From Herbiconiux sp. (GTDB lineage: Bacteria > Actinomycetota > Actinomycetes > Actinomycetales > Microbacteriaceae), in contig NZ_JAHFUW010000025.1 in assembly GCF_023264855.1 (NCBI RefSeq), positions 1-57,085 on the forward strand: a DNA stretch of 57,085 nt, in the 5' to 3' direction. The position numbers were made by a program, and so were the translations under genes. Below are positions 37,251-45,862 of the stretch, one piece after another (position 1 is the stretch's first letter; the number at the start of each line of letters is the position of its first letter). The notes under the pieces were generated by a model, which made no database searches, was not told the origin of the DNA, and saw only the letters and a program-made list of their open reading frames with translations.

Positions 37251-38867
37251 ATGAAGAGAACCCCGCTTGCGATCGGCCTGCTGGCCACCGCGCTCGTTCT
37301 GACCGCCTGCACGGCCCCGACGACGGAGTCGACGGCCGCCACCGAAGAGCAGCCCGGCTACCTCGCCGTCGCTGATCCGTCGCTCGCCACGGGCGGCGAC
37401 CTGAGCGTGCAGCTCGACTACGACTCGGTGGAGGCGAACGGGCTCGATCCGCAGACGGCCACCACCGCCCGATCCTGGACCCTGATGGGCCTGGTCTACG
37501 ACACCCTCGTCACCGTCGGTCCCGACTTCTCGATCGAGCCGGGTCTCGCCACGAGCTGGGACACGCCCTCCGACACCGAGTACGTGTTCACGCTTCGCGA
37601 CGACGCCGTGTTCTCCAACGGCCGGCCGATGACCGCGGACGACGTGGTGGGCAGCCTGCAGCGCCTGCTCGACAGCAAGTCGGACTGGTCGCTGCAGCTC
37701 GGCCAGGTCTCGTCGGTGCAGGCGACCGGCGGGAACGAGGTGACGGTGACGCTGGCTGCGCCCTACACGTCGTTCCTCGGCGCCCTCGCGAACACCCCGG
37801 CGGCCATCCTGCCGATGACCGAGATCGCCGACGGATCGGTCGACATCACCACGACGATGCTGGGCACCGGCCCCTACGTGGTGCAGGACCACGTGCAGGA
37901 CCAGTCCTGGACCTTCGGCCCGAACGAGCACTACTACGGCGCCGCGACCCGCGGCCCCGAATCGGTCGCCGTCGACATCGTGACCGAGGAGAACACCCGC
38001 CTTGCCGCCATCCGCGACGGCAGCGCCGACTACGCCTTCTTCAACAACGTCGACGCCCTCGACCTGCTCGGCGGCACCGAGAACGCCCGGGTGGTGAACC
38101 AGCAGAACACCGACTTCTACTACCTGATCATCAACTCGCAGAACCCGGATTCGCCGCTGGCCGACCAGAAGGTGCGCTTCGCCATCAACAGCGCGCTCGA
38201 CCGCCAGGAGATCTCCGACATCGCCCTCGCCGGCCAGGCCCTGCCCACCGGTGTCACCCCCGCCACTCTGCCGGGCGCCTGCCCCGCCGCCGACCTCCCT
38301 TCGGAGAAGCCGACGACCGACGAGATCAAACAGGCTCTCGCAGACGCCGGAGCCGAGGACCTCGACCTCACCATCACGCTCTACAACACCGAGCCCGCGC
38401 TGGCGCAGATCGCTCAGGTGATGCAGCAGGAGCTCGCGGCCGTGGGGGTGAACCTCACCATCGAGAACCTCGACATCGGATCGTTCGTCGACAAGATCTA
38501 CTCCAGCAGCCCCAGCGACATCGACCTCGCCCTCAGCTGGTACGCCGGCTACGGTGACGCCGCGATGGTGTCGAAGTGGTGGAACGGGGATGTCTCGACC
38601 TTCACCGCCGGCTTCAAGGCCAACGATCCCGCCCAGAACGCCCTGCAGGTGGCGGCCGGCTCCGAGCCCGCCGGCGCCGAGCGCGACGCCACCATGGTCG
38701 AGCTCTGCGCATCCGTCGACGAGTCGAGCGAGCTGGTGCCGCTGGTCACCCGCCCCGGCGTGATCGGCTACCGCACCGATTCGCTGAGCCCCACCATCAA
38801 CACGAACGAGGGCTACGGCAGCGTGCTGCGCGACATCGTCGACTACCGGATGATCGACGCGGGTTGA
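37251..38867 (+). CDS. Oligopeptide/dipeptide-type substrate-binding lipoprotein
   Basis: A 538-residue extracytoplasmic binding protein of the SBP_bac_5 (OppA/DppA/NikA) family. It has a lipobox (VLTAC, Cys about residue 19), then a mature domain with QTATTARSWTLMGLVYDTLV, LATSWDTPSDTEYVFTLRDDAVFSNG, and KVRFAINSALDRQEI in the second lobe. I chose the ATG at 37251 because GAGGAG lies nine bases upstream; the longer frame from 37041 crosses the promoter and operator. It is the first gene of a nine-gene plus-strand cluster with two permeases, two ATPases and three amide hydrolases. The ligand is unknown; peptides, amides or amino conjugates fit the family and neighbours. Confidence 0.92.
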   Translation: MKRTPLAIGLLATALVLTACTAPTTESTAATEEQPGYLAVADPSLATGGDLSVQLDYDSVEANGLDPQTATTARSWTLMGLVYDTLVTVGPDFSIEPGLATSWDTPSDTEYVFTLRDDAVFSNGRPMTADDVVGSLQRLLDSKSDWSLQLGQVSSVQATGGNEVTVTLAAPYTSFLGALANTPAAILPMTEIADGSVDITTTMLGTGPYVVQDHVQDQSWTFGPNEHYYGAATRGPESVAVDIVTEENTRLAAIRDGSADYAFFNNVDALDLLGGTENARVVNQQNTDFYYLIINSQNPDSPLADQKVRFAINSALDRQEISDIALAGQALPTGVTPATLPGACPAADLPSEKPTTDEIKQALADAGAEDLDLTITLYNTEPALAQIAQVMQQELAAVGVNLTIENLDIGSFVDKIYSSSPSDIDLALSWYAGYGDAAMVSKWWNGDVSTFTAGFKANDPAQNALQVAAGSEPAGAERDATMVELCASVDESSELVPLVTRPGVIGYRTDSLSPTINTNEGYGSVLRDIVDYRMIDAG

Positions 38868-38871
38868 TCTC

Positions 38872-39843
38872 ATGCGTCTCCTCCTCTGGCTGCCGGGGCG
38901 GCTGCTCGGTGCACTGGTCGTGCTGGTCGGGGTCTCGATCCTGATCTTCGCGGCCGTGCGCAGCCTCCCCGGCGGCTATGCGGACGTGATCCTCGGATCC
39001 CTGTCCTCTCCCGAAGCGCGGGCCGCCCTCGCCGAGCAGTACGGGCTCGACAAGTCGATCCCCGAGCAGTACCTGCTGTGGGTGCTCTCCGCGCTCCGCG
39101 GGGACTTCGGCACCTCGATGGTGAGCCAGCTGCCGGTGACGGACGAGTTCGCCTCGCGGTTGCCGCTCACGCTCGGTCTGGGCGTGATCGCCATCGCGCT
39201 GACCGTGCTGATCGGCATCCCGCTCGGCGTCTACACCGGCACCCGCTCCACCGGCGGGCGGTCCAGCGTGCTGGGCCGGCTGGTGAGCAGCATCGGCATC
39301 AGCGTGCCGGAGTTCGTGCTGGCGAGCGTGATCGTGTTCCTGTTCTCGCGTTTCGCGCTGGGGCTCCGGGTGGGGAACGTGGTGTCGCCCGCCACCGACC
39401 TGGCGGCGAGCATCCCCACGCTCATCCTGCCGGGCGTCGTGCTCGCGGTGTTCTGCATCGCCTCCACCGCCCGCACCACCCGCGACGCCGTGCTCGGCGT
39501 GCTGGTGGAGCCGCACGTGGGCGCGGCCGTCGCCCGCGGCGAATCGAAGGGCTTCATCATCCGTCACCACGTTCTGCGGAACGCCTCCATCCCCATCCTC
39601 ACCCTCGTGGCCACCCTCACCGCCTATCTGCTGGGTGGCGCCGTGATCGTCGAGACGGTGTTCGACGTGCCGGGCCTCGGCTCGTACCTCGTGCAGGCGC
39701 TCGGCCGCCGCGACTACGCCGTGATCCAGTCCGGCGTGCTGCTGGCCACCGTCGTGTTCGTCGTGATGAGCCTTCTCGTCGACGTGCTCACCGGCCTGAT
39801 CGACCCGCGGGTGAGCGTCGCGAAGAAAGGACGGTGGGCATGA
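38872..39843 (+). CDS. Oligopeptide-type ABC permease 1 (DppB/OppB-like)
   Basis: A 323-residue inner-membrane permease with about six hydrophobic helices. The DppB family start is clear (LLLWLPGRLLGALVVLVGVSILIFAAVRSLPGG, then EQYGLDKSIPEQYLLWV). So are the ISVPEFVLASVIVFLFSR segment and the ATPase-contact region ending FDVPGLGSYLVQALGRRDYAVIQSGVLL. It begins four bases after the binding-protein stop and overlaps the next permease start by ATGA. A good Shine-Dalgarno is not visible, so re-initiation from the upstream gene is likely. Confidence 0.93.
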   Translation: MRLLLWLPGRLLGALVVLVGVSILIFAAVRSLPGGYADVILGSLSSPEARAALAEQYGLDKSIPEQYLLWVLSALRGDFGTSMVSQLPVTDEFASRLPLTLGLGVIAIALTVLIGIPLGVYTGTRSTGGRSSVLGRLVSSIGISVPEFVLASVIVFLFSRFALGLRVGNVVSPATDLAASIPTLILPGVVLAVFCIASTARTTRDAVLGVLVEPHVGAAVARGESKGFIIRHHVLRNASIPILTLVATLTAYLLGGAVIVETVFDVPGLGSYLVQALGRRDYAVIQSGVLLATVVFVVMSLLVDVLTGLIDPRVSVAKKGRWA

Positions 39844-40733
39844 CCGGCACGGTCGCACCGATTCCGCGCGCCACCGCCGCGCAGGCCGCCCGGAGGGGAC
39901 TGCGCCGGGCGGCGACGACTCTCGATCCGCTCGCCACCGTGGCCGCCTGCGTGCTGCTGGCGATGTTCGCAGCCACGATCCTGGCCCGCCTGGTGGGACT
40001 CGGCGGCAGCCCGACCGAGATCGTCGGCACCCGGCTCGCGGCGCCCTCGCTCGCCTTCCCCCTCGGCACCGACAGCCTCGGCCGTTCGCTCGTGCCGCGG
40101 TTGCTGGAGGGAATCGGCACCACGCTGCTGCTCTCGGTGATCGCCGTGGCCATCACCGCGGTGCTCGCCTCCACCGCCGGCATCGTGGCCGGCTACCGTG
40201 GCGGCCGGGTGAACGGAACCATCATGCGCGTGGGCGACATGCTCTACGCCTTCCCCTCCATCATCCTGGCCATCCTGGTGGCCGCCGTGGTGGGCCCGGG
40301 GCAGGTGGCCGCGCTCGCCAGCATCGTGCTGGTGACCGTGCCGCTGATGACCCGCCTGGTGGCGGTCTCCTCCCGGGCCGTCGCCGACCGCGACTTCGTG
40401 GCCGCCGCGGTGATCAGCGGGGTCTCGACCCCGCGCATCCTGGTGCGGCACATCCTGCGGAACGTCGCCGGCACCATCGCGGTGCAGGGCACCTACGCGC
40501 TGTCGATCGCGATCCTGGTCGAGGGCGGCCTGAGCTTCCTCGGCTATGGCGTTCAGCTGCCGGGTTCCTCGCTCGGCCTCCTGATCAAAGAAGGCACGAC
40601 CTACATGGTGAAAGCCCCCTGGCTGATCGTCGCACCCGGTGTCGTGCTCGTGATCGCCATCCTCTGCATCAACGTCATCGGCGACAGCCTGCGCGACCGC
40701 CTCGAACCCCGGGAGACGAGGTCACTCGTATGA
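39840..40733 (+). CDS. Oligopeptide-type ABC permease 2 (DppC/OppC-like)
   Basis: A 297-residue permease partner. Family motifs include FPLGTDSLGRSLVPRLLEGIGTTLLLSV near residue 75, YRGGRVNGTIMRVGDMLYAFPSIILAI, and EGGLSFLGYGVQLPGSSLGLLIKEG near the C-terminus. The frame is open upstream as a shadow of permease 1; the ATG at 39840 overlaps that stop. Its own stop overlaps the next ATPase start (40730-40733), so the importer genes are tightly coupled. Confidence 0.93.
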   Translation: MTGTVAPIPRATAAQAARRGLRRAATTLDPLATVAACVLLAMFAATILARLVGLGGSPTEIVGTRLAAPSLAFPLGTDSLGRSLVPRLLEGIGTTLLLSVIAVAITAVLASTAGIVAGYRGGRVNGTIMRVGDMLYAFPSIILAILVAAVVGPGQVAALASIVLVTVPLMTRLVAVSSRAVADRDFVAAAVISGVSTPRILVRHILRNVAGTIAVQGTYALSIAILVEGGLSFLGYGVQLPGSSLGLLIKEGTTYMVKAPWLIVAPGVVLVIAILCINVIGDSLRDRLEPRETRSLV

Positions 40734-41737
40734 GCGCCCCGAACGCATCCGCGGCACAGATCGTCGTCGAGAACGCGGTGGTCGACTACGTCACCCCGAG
40801 CCGCACCGTGCGCGCCCTCGACGGCGCCACCCTGCGCATCCCGGCCGGCCAGAGGGTCGGTGTGGTGGGGGAGAGCGGATCGGGCAAATCCACGCTCGGC
40901 CTCCTGCTCGGGCGCCTCCTGCCGAGTCTCGCCACCGCCACCGGCGCGGTCGACGTGGCCGGCAGCCCCGTGCTCGAGCTCACACCCGCCGCGATCGCCC
41001 GGCTGCGCCGCAGCGAGCTCGCGTTCATCGCCCAGGACGCCGTGGGCTCCCTGAACCCCACGTTGCGGATCGGCCGGCAGCTGAGCCTGGCGATGCGGCC
41101 GGCGAAGCCCGCGCCGGGCGAGCTGGTGGCGATGCTGGAGCGGGTGAGGATCCGCGATCCCGAACGGGTGCTGCGGCTGTTCCCGCACGAGATCTCCGGC
41201 GGCATGGCCCAGCGCATCGCGATCGCCATGGCCATGCACCGTGCCCCGCGCATCCTGGTGGCCGACGAGCCCACCGCCGCGCTCGACACCCAGGTGCGCG
41301 ACGAGGTCACCCGGCTCGTCTTCGAGCTCGCCCGCGAGGCCGGAAGCACCGTGCTCTGGCTCAGCCACGACCTGATCGCGGTCGCGAAGTGGTGCGATCG
41401 CATCGTGGTGATGTACGGCGGGCGGGTGGTCGAAGACGGCGTGGCCGCCGAGGTCATCGCCCGGCCGCGGCATCCGTACACCGCGGCGCTCGCCGCCTCC
41501 CTGCCCGCGCGGCTGGCGCCCGGCGAACGGCTGCCCGCCATCACGGGCAGCCCGCTGGTGCTCACCGGCCCGGCCGCCGGATGCGCGTTCGCGCCCCGGT
41601 GCCCGTTCGCGGCGGAGCAGTGCTCGACCGTACGGCCCGAACCGGTGATCCGCGAGAGTCGCGGCATCCTCTGCCACCGGATCGACGAGATCCCGGCACT
41701 CGTGGCGGCCGGGGCGACGAGCGGGGAGACGTCATGA
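40730..41737 (+). CDS. Oligopeptide-type ABC ATPase 1 (DppD/OppD-like)
   Basis: A 335-residue ATPase with Walker A GESGSGKST near residue 50, a Q-loop FIAQD, signature ISGGMAQR, and Walker B ILVADEPTAALD, followed by SHDLIAVAKWCDRIVVMYGG. The C-terminal oligopeptide-type extension contains the conserved cysteine-rich CAFAPRCPFAAEQC segment (about residues 284-300), typical of OppD/DppD and possibly an iron-sulfur site. It overlaps both neighbours by ATGA. It would pair with ATPase 2 as a heterodimer under permeases 1 and 2. Confidence 0.93.
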   Translation: MSAPNASAAQIVVENAVVDYVTPSRTVRALDGATLRIPAGQRVGVVGESGSGKSTLGLLLGRLLPSLATATGAVDVAGSPVLELTPAAIARLRRSELAFIAQDAVGSLNPTLRIGRQLSLAMRPAKPAPGELVAMLERVRIRDPERVLRLFPHEISGGMAQRIAIAMAMHRAPRILVADEPTAALDTQVRDEVTRLVFELAREAGSTVLWLSHDLIAVAKWCDRIVVMYGGRVVEDGVAAEVIARPRHPYTAALAASLPARLAPGERLPAITGSPLVLTGPAAGCAFAPRCPFAAEQCSTVRPEPVIRESRGILCHRIDEIPALVAAGATSGETS

Positions 41738-42489
41738 TCGAGAACGTGCTCGAACTCGACCAGGTCTCGACGGTGTTCCGCTCCGGCTGGGGCCGCGGCC
41801 GGCGCGAGCTCACGGCGATGGACGACATCACCCTCTCGGTGCCCGCGGGCGAGACCCTGGGCCTGGTCGGGGAATCCGGATCGGGCAAGACGACCACCGG
41901 ATCCGTGGCCCTCGGCCTCCGCCGGCCCACCTCGGGCACCGTGCGGTTTCTCGGGCGGCCGTTCGACCGGCGACGGGGCACGGCGGGGCAGATCCAGGCC
42001 GTGTTCCAGAACCCGAACTGGTCGCTGAACCCCCGGCTCACCGTGGGTGCCTCGATCGCCGAACCGCTGTCGGCGGCCGAGGGCGGCTCGCTGAGCTCGC
42101 ACGAAGACGCCGTACTGACGATGCTCGACGAGGTGGGCCTGCACCGCTCGGTGGCCGAGCGGCACCCGCACGAGCTCTCGGGCGGGCAGCGGCAGCGGGT
42201 CGCCGTGGCCCGGGCGCTGATCACCCGGCCGCGCTTCATCGTGTTCGACGAGGCGGTGAGCGCGCTCGACGTCTCGGTGCAGGCGCAGGTTCTCAACCTC
42301 ATCAAAGACCTGCAGGCGCAGAACGGATTCGCCGCCCTGTTCATCTCGCACGACCTCGGCGCCGTGCGATACGTGTCCCACCGCATCGCGGTGATGCGGC
42401 TCGGCGAGATCGTCGAGCTGGCCGAGACCGAGCGCTTCTACGACGCACCCGAACACGACTACTCACGACGACTCCTGGAGGGCATGTGA
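41734..42489 (+). CDS. Oligopeptide-type ABC ATPase 2 (DppF/OppF-like)
   Basis: A 251-residue ATPase, shorter than OppF because it lacks the usual C-terminal Cys-rich extension. Walker A is GESGSGKTT near residue 47, then QAVFQNPNWSLNPRLTVG, signature LSGGQRQR, Walker B FIVFDEAVSALD and LFISHDLGAVRYVSHRIAVM. The ATG at 41734 overlaps the ATPase 1 stop, and its own stop overlaps the first NylC-like gene (42486-42489). This direct coupling ties amide hydrolase production to the importer. Confidence 0.92.
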   Translation: MIENVLELDQVSTVFRSGWGRGRRELTAMDDITLSVPAGETLGLVGESGSGKTTTGSVALGLRRPTSGTVRFLGRPFDRRRGTAGQIQAVFQNPNWSLNPRLTVGASIAEPLSAAEGGSLSSHEDAVLTMLDEVGLHRSVAERHPHELSGGQRQRVAVARALITRPRFIVFDEAVSALDVSVQAQVLNLIKDLQAQNGFAALFISHDLGAVRYVSHRIAVMRLGEIVELAETERFYDAPEHDYSRRLLEGM

Positions 42490-43538
42490 CCACGAACGAC
42501 AGCACCGAGGCCGGCGAGGCCGCCGTGCACCGGCTGACCCCGGTGCCCGATTTCGGCGACCGCCCGGGCAACGACGACGCCGAGCTGGTGCCCTCCTACG
42601 GCTCGGGCAGCGGATCGGTGCCCTACGACTTCGACGGCGTGCTGGTGGGCACGGCCGAGTACGAGGCGGGCCCCACCGGCGCCACCGTGATCGCCATCCC
42701 GGCCGGCGCGCGGATGGCGATCGACGCCCGAGGCGGCGCCATCGGCCTGACCAGCGGTTTCGAGTTCCACGCGCACGCCATCTGCCTCGCGGGCGGTTCG
42801 ATCTACGGGCTCGCGGCCGGCGCGGGGGTGCAGGACGAACTGCTCCGCCGCGCCGGCAACCGCACCTCGGTCGGCGCCCTCCGACTTGTCTCCACGGCCG
42901 TCATCTACGACTTCGCGGCGCGCGACAACGCGGTGTACCCGGATGCGGCGCTCGGCCGCGCGGCTCTGCTCGCCGCGAAGACCGACCGCATCCCGGTGGG
43001 CCGGGTGGGGGCGGGATCGAGTGCCTCCAGTGGCAAGGTCGACTGGGGCCGCTGCGAGTTCACCGGCCAGGGCGCCGCCTTCGGGCGCTACGGCGAGTTG
43101 AAGGTGCTCGTCGTCACGGTGGTGAACCCGGTCGGCGTGATCGTCGACCGCAGCGGCGCCGTCGTCCGCGGCAACTACTCCTCGGCCACCGGCGAACGCC
43201 ATGCGACCGCCGACGACTACGAGGCGGCGCTCTCTGAGGGCAGTTCGCCCGTCACCCGGAACGGCAACACCACTCTCACCGTCGTGGTGACCAACGTGCG
43301 CCTCACCGACCGCGAACTCGCGTTCTTCGGGCGTCAGGTGCACGGCTCGATGCACCGCGCCATCCAGCCCTTCCACACCACCCACGACGGCGACACCCTG
43401 TTCGCGCTCACGACCGACGAGGTCGACCTGCCACCGCACGGGTCGTCCGACCGGGGAGTGAACGCGGTCAGCTCGATCGCTCTCGCCACGGTCGCCTCCG
43501 AGCTGGCGTGGGACGCCGTGCTGAGCAGCGTCTCGTGA
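42486..43538 (+). CDS. NylC-like Ntn amide hydrolase 1 (S58/P1 family)
   Basis: A 350-residue DmpA/NylC-superfamily autoprocessing hydrolase. Relatives cleave nylon oligomers (NylC), beta-peptides (BapA) or N-terminal amino acids (DmpA), after self-cleavage that frees an N-terminal nucleophile. The motif GNTT places the predicted cleavage between N261 and T262, with T262 as nucleophile, as in NylC (Asn266/Thr267). Other family blocks are EEGPTGATV-like residues near 55-62, AIDARGGAIGLTSG near 79, STAVIYDFAARDNAVYPDAALGRAAL, and QVHGSMHRAIQPFHTTHDGDTLFA near 285. No signal peptide is visible, so it should act in the cytoplasm on imported substrate. A second paralogue follows. Confidence 0.88.
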   Translation: MTTNDSTEAGEAAVHRLTPVPDFGDRPGNDDAELVPSYGSGSGSVPYDFDGVLVGTAEYEAGPTGATVIAIPAGARMAIDARGGAIGLTSGFEFHAHAICLAGGSIYGLAAGAGVQDELLRRAGNRTSVGALRLVSTAVIYDFAARDNAVYPDAALGRAALLAAKTDRIPVGRVGAGSSASSGKVDWGRCEFTGQGAAFGRYGELKVLVVTVVNPVGVIVDRSGAVVRGNYSSATGERHATADDYEAALSEGSSPVTRNGNTTLTVVVTNVRLTDRELAFFGRQVHGSMHRAIQPFHTTHDGDTLFALTTDEVDLPPHGSSDRGVNAVSSIALATVASELAWDAVLSSVS

Positions 43539-43600
43539 GCGCCCCCCGCGCCGGCGGCATCTCCCGCCCCGACATCCCCACCACCAGAACGGAACACGCG

Positions 43601-44668
43601 ATGGATGCGCAGCAGCAGTTCGTGACGGCCGTCGAGGCCGCGAGGGCGGCGGGCGGCCCCCGCCTCGTGCCCGAGCCGGTCTACGGCGACGGCCTCGGCA
43701 ACGCCGACTTCGACCTCACCCCGGTCACCCTGCCGGGCACCGGCCGGGTCGCCTTCGACTTCCCCGGAGTCAGCGTCGGCACCGCCGAATACCTCGAGGG
43801 CCCCACGGGCGCGACGGTGCTGCACTTCGACAAGCCCGCCCGCACGGCGGTCGACGCCCGGGGTGGCGCCATCGGCATCACCGGCAAGTACGAGACCGTC
43901 AACGACGCCATCTGCCTCACCGGCGGCTCGGTCTACGGCCTCGCCGCCGCCACCGGTGTCGAGGACGAGCTGCTGCGCCGACGCCACGGGCGCGTGGGCT
44001 GGGCCGACCTGCAGACCGTCTCCGGTGCCGTCATCTACGACTTCGGGGCGCGCGACAACGCGGTGTCCCCGGATGCGGCGCTCGGCCGGGCGGCGCTGCT
44101 CGCTGCCTCGACCGAGAGCATCCCGGTCGGCCGCTGCGGCGCCGGCGTCAGCGCCTCGGCCGGCAAGATCGACTGGAGCCGGATCGAGTACACCGGGCAG
44201 GGTGCCGCCTTCCGTCAGGTCGGGGCGGTGAAGATCCTGGTGGTCACGATCGTGAACCCGGTCGGCGTGGTGATGGATCGCGACGGCACCATCGTCCGCG
44301 GCAACTACGATCGCGCGACCGGCGCCCGCCGGCATCCGTCGCTCGACTACGAGGCGGCCTTCGCGGCCGGCACCGAGCCGACCTCGGTGGGCGGCAACAC
44401 CACCATCACCTGCCTCGTCACCAACGTGCGGCTGGCCGACAAGGAGCTCGAGCACTTCGGCCGCCAGGTGCACAGCTCGATGGCGCGCGCCATCCAGCCC
44501 TTCCACACCACCCACGACGGCGACACCCTCTTCACCGTCACCACCGACGAGGTGGAGCTGCCGGCCGCCGGCGCCCGCCCGTTCGGCGTCGACTCCATCA
44601 ACTCGGTCGGCCTCGGCACCATCGCCGCCGAGGTGGCGTGGGATGCGGTGCTCGCGAGCAGCCGATGA
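43601..44668 (+). CDS. NylC-like Ntn amide hydrolase 2 (S58/P1 family)
   Basis: A 355-residue paralogue of the preceding gene and the same length as I recall for NylC. The predicted self-cleavage is N266/T267 in GGNTTITC, the same numbering as the well-studied nylon-oligomer hydrolase NylC. Matching blocks include FDFPGVSVGTAEYLEGPTGATV, TAVDARGGAIGITG, SGAVIYDFGARDNAV, SASAGKIDWSR and QVHSSMARAIQPFHTTHDGDTLFTVTTDE. I chose the ATG at 43601 because the resulting N-terminus aligns with NylC. An in-frame GTG at 43535, overlapping the previous stop, is the alternative. It lacks a signal peptide. Nylon itself is an unlikely natural substrate; omega-amino amides or similar oligomers fit better. 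Confidence 0.88.
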   Translation: MDAQQQFVTAVEAARAAGGPRLVPEPVYGDGLGNADFDLTPVTLPGTGRVAFDFPGVSVGTAEYLEGPTGATVLHFDKPARTAVDARGGAIGITGKYETVNDAICLTGGSVYGLAAATGVEDELLRRRHGRVGWADLQTVSGAVIYDFGARDNAVSPDAALGRAALLAASTESIPVGRCGAGVSASAGKIDWSRIEYTGQGAAFRQVGAVKILVVTIVNPVGVVMDRDGTIVRGNYDRATGARRHPSLDYEAAFAAGTEPTSVGGNTTITCLVTNVRLADKELEHFGRQVHSSMARAIQPFHTTHDGDTLFTVTTDEVELPAAGARPFGVDSINSVGLGTIAAEVAWDAVLASSR

Positions 44669-44725
44669 GCGGGCGATGATCCGCCGCCCCCGCAGAACCA
44701 CCCGTCACCAGCAGGAAAGCACAGC

Positions 44726-45799
44726 ATGACCGTTCACAGATTCGTGTCCACCGAGACGGATCCCTTCCGCCGCGGAATCGAGCTCGGCCGCTTCGGCGCC
44801 GTCGACATCCGCGCGAACATCGACATCTACACCGAGCTGTTCCGCACCGTGGGCGTGACAGCGGCGGCCTTGCGCGAGCAGGGCGGGGAATCCATCCGGC
44901 GAATCCGCGACTGGGCGCCCGAGCTCGAGGCCGAGCTGCGTGGCGTGGCCGAAGGATCGGGCGTGCCGCTGGAATCGCTCGGGATGCTCAACGCGCGCAC
45001 CGAGGTGCTGGCGATCGTCGGCGAGACCGGCGAGGGGGAGTGCTCCACCGTCGTCTCCGTGCCCGACGGCGCAGCACCGCGGTCGATGCAGACCTGGGAC
45101 TGGCACGACGAGTCGAACGCGAACACACTCGTGGTCGAGCATCCGCGGGCCGGCGGAGGGACGGTGAAGTACTTCACCGAGTTCGGGCTGCTCGGCAAGA
45201 TCGGGCTGAACAGCGACGGCCTCGGGGTGCACTTCAACATCCTGAACAACGCGGCCGACGGCGACCACGTGGGGGTGCCGGTGCACGCGGTGGCGCGGCA
45301 GATCCTGGAGGAGGCCTCGACGGTGGCGGAGGCGATCGCGATCGCGCGCTCGGCCGAGGTCACGGCCTCGACCGTGCTCACCGTCACCACCTTCGACGGC
45401 GAGCGGGGCGACGCGGCCTGCATCGAGCTCAGCCCGGAGCGCACGGCGGTCATCCCGGTCGACGACTCGCGCCTGCTCGTGCACACCAACCACTTCCTCG
45501 ACGAGCAGCTCGCGGCGGGCGAGCTGTCGCTGGATCGCTCGAGCACCTACCCGCGGCGGCGCATGCTGGCCGAGCGCGCCGAGGTGTTCGCCGGTGCCGA
45601 CCCGGTCGATCGGGCGCTGGCCATGGTGATCCATCAGGAGGACGGCGCGGCGGTGTGCTGCCATCCGGATCCGGCGCTGCCGCCGCACCTGCGCTGGGAG
45701 TCGCTGATCACGATCGGTCTCGATCTGCAGGGCACCACCCTGCAGTTCCACGACAGCCGGCCGTGCCAGGTGCGGCGGGAATCGTGGCAGAGCTTCTGA
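44726..45799 (+). CDS. C45-type Ntn hydrolase (acyl-CoA:6-APA acyltransferase / Tan-like)
   Basis: A 357-residue protein of the penicillin acyltransferase (C45) family. Members cleave themselves before a Cys to expose the nucleophile. They include isopenicillin N acyltransferase and the insect beta-alanyl-dopamine hydrolase Tan. Family blocks are DWAPELEAELRGVAEGSGVPLESLGMLNARTE (about 55-88), the nucleophile C106 in GECSTVV, QTWDWHDE, and LLGKIGLNSDGLGVHFNIL. The usual Gly before the Cys is replaced by Glu here. CAGGAAAG precedes the ATG. It is the third self-activating amide hydrolase in a row, 57 bp after the second NylC-like gene, with no signal peptide. Confidence 0.82.
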   Translation: MTVHRFVSTETDPFRRGIELGRFGAVDIRANIDIYTELFRTVGVTAAALREQGGESIRRIRDWAPELEAELRGVAEGSGVPLESLGMLNARTEVLAIVGETGEGECSTVVSVPDGAAPRSMQTWDWHDESNANTLVVEHPRAGGGTVKYFTEFGLLGKIGLNSDGLGVHFNILNNAADGDHVGVPVHAVARQILEEASTVAEAIAIARSAEVTASTVLTVTTFDGERGDAACIELSPERTAVIPVDDSRLLVHTNHFLDEQLAAGELSLDRSSTYPRRRMLAERAEVFAGADPVDRALAMVIHQEDGAAVCCHPDPALPPHLRWESLITIGLDLQGTTLQFHDSRPCQVRRESWQSF

Positions 45800-45862
45800 G
45801 CGCCCTGCCGCGGATTCCGGGCGGGCGCATACGATGAAGGCATCCATGAGCGAGGGGCGGGC

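Noticed and set aside
45806-45823. A possible third copy of the 18-bp operator upstream of the LacI gene at 45863
   Set aside because: Only about 9 of 18 positions match the two good copies and the palindrome is broken, so autoregulation through this motif is not supported.
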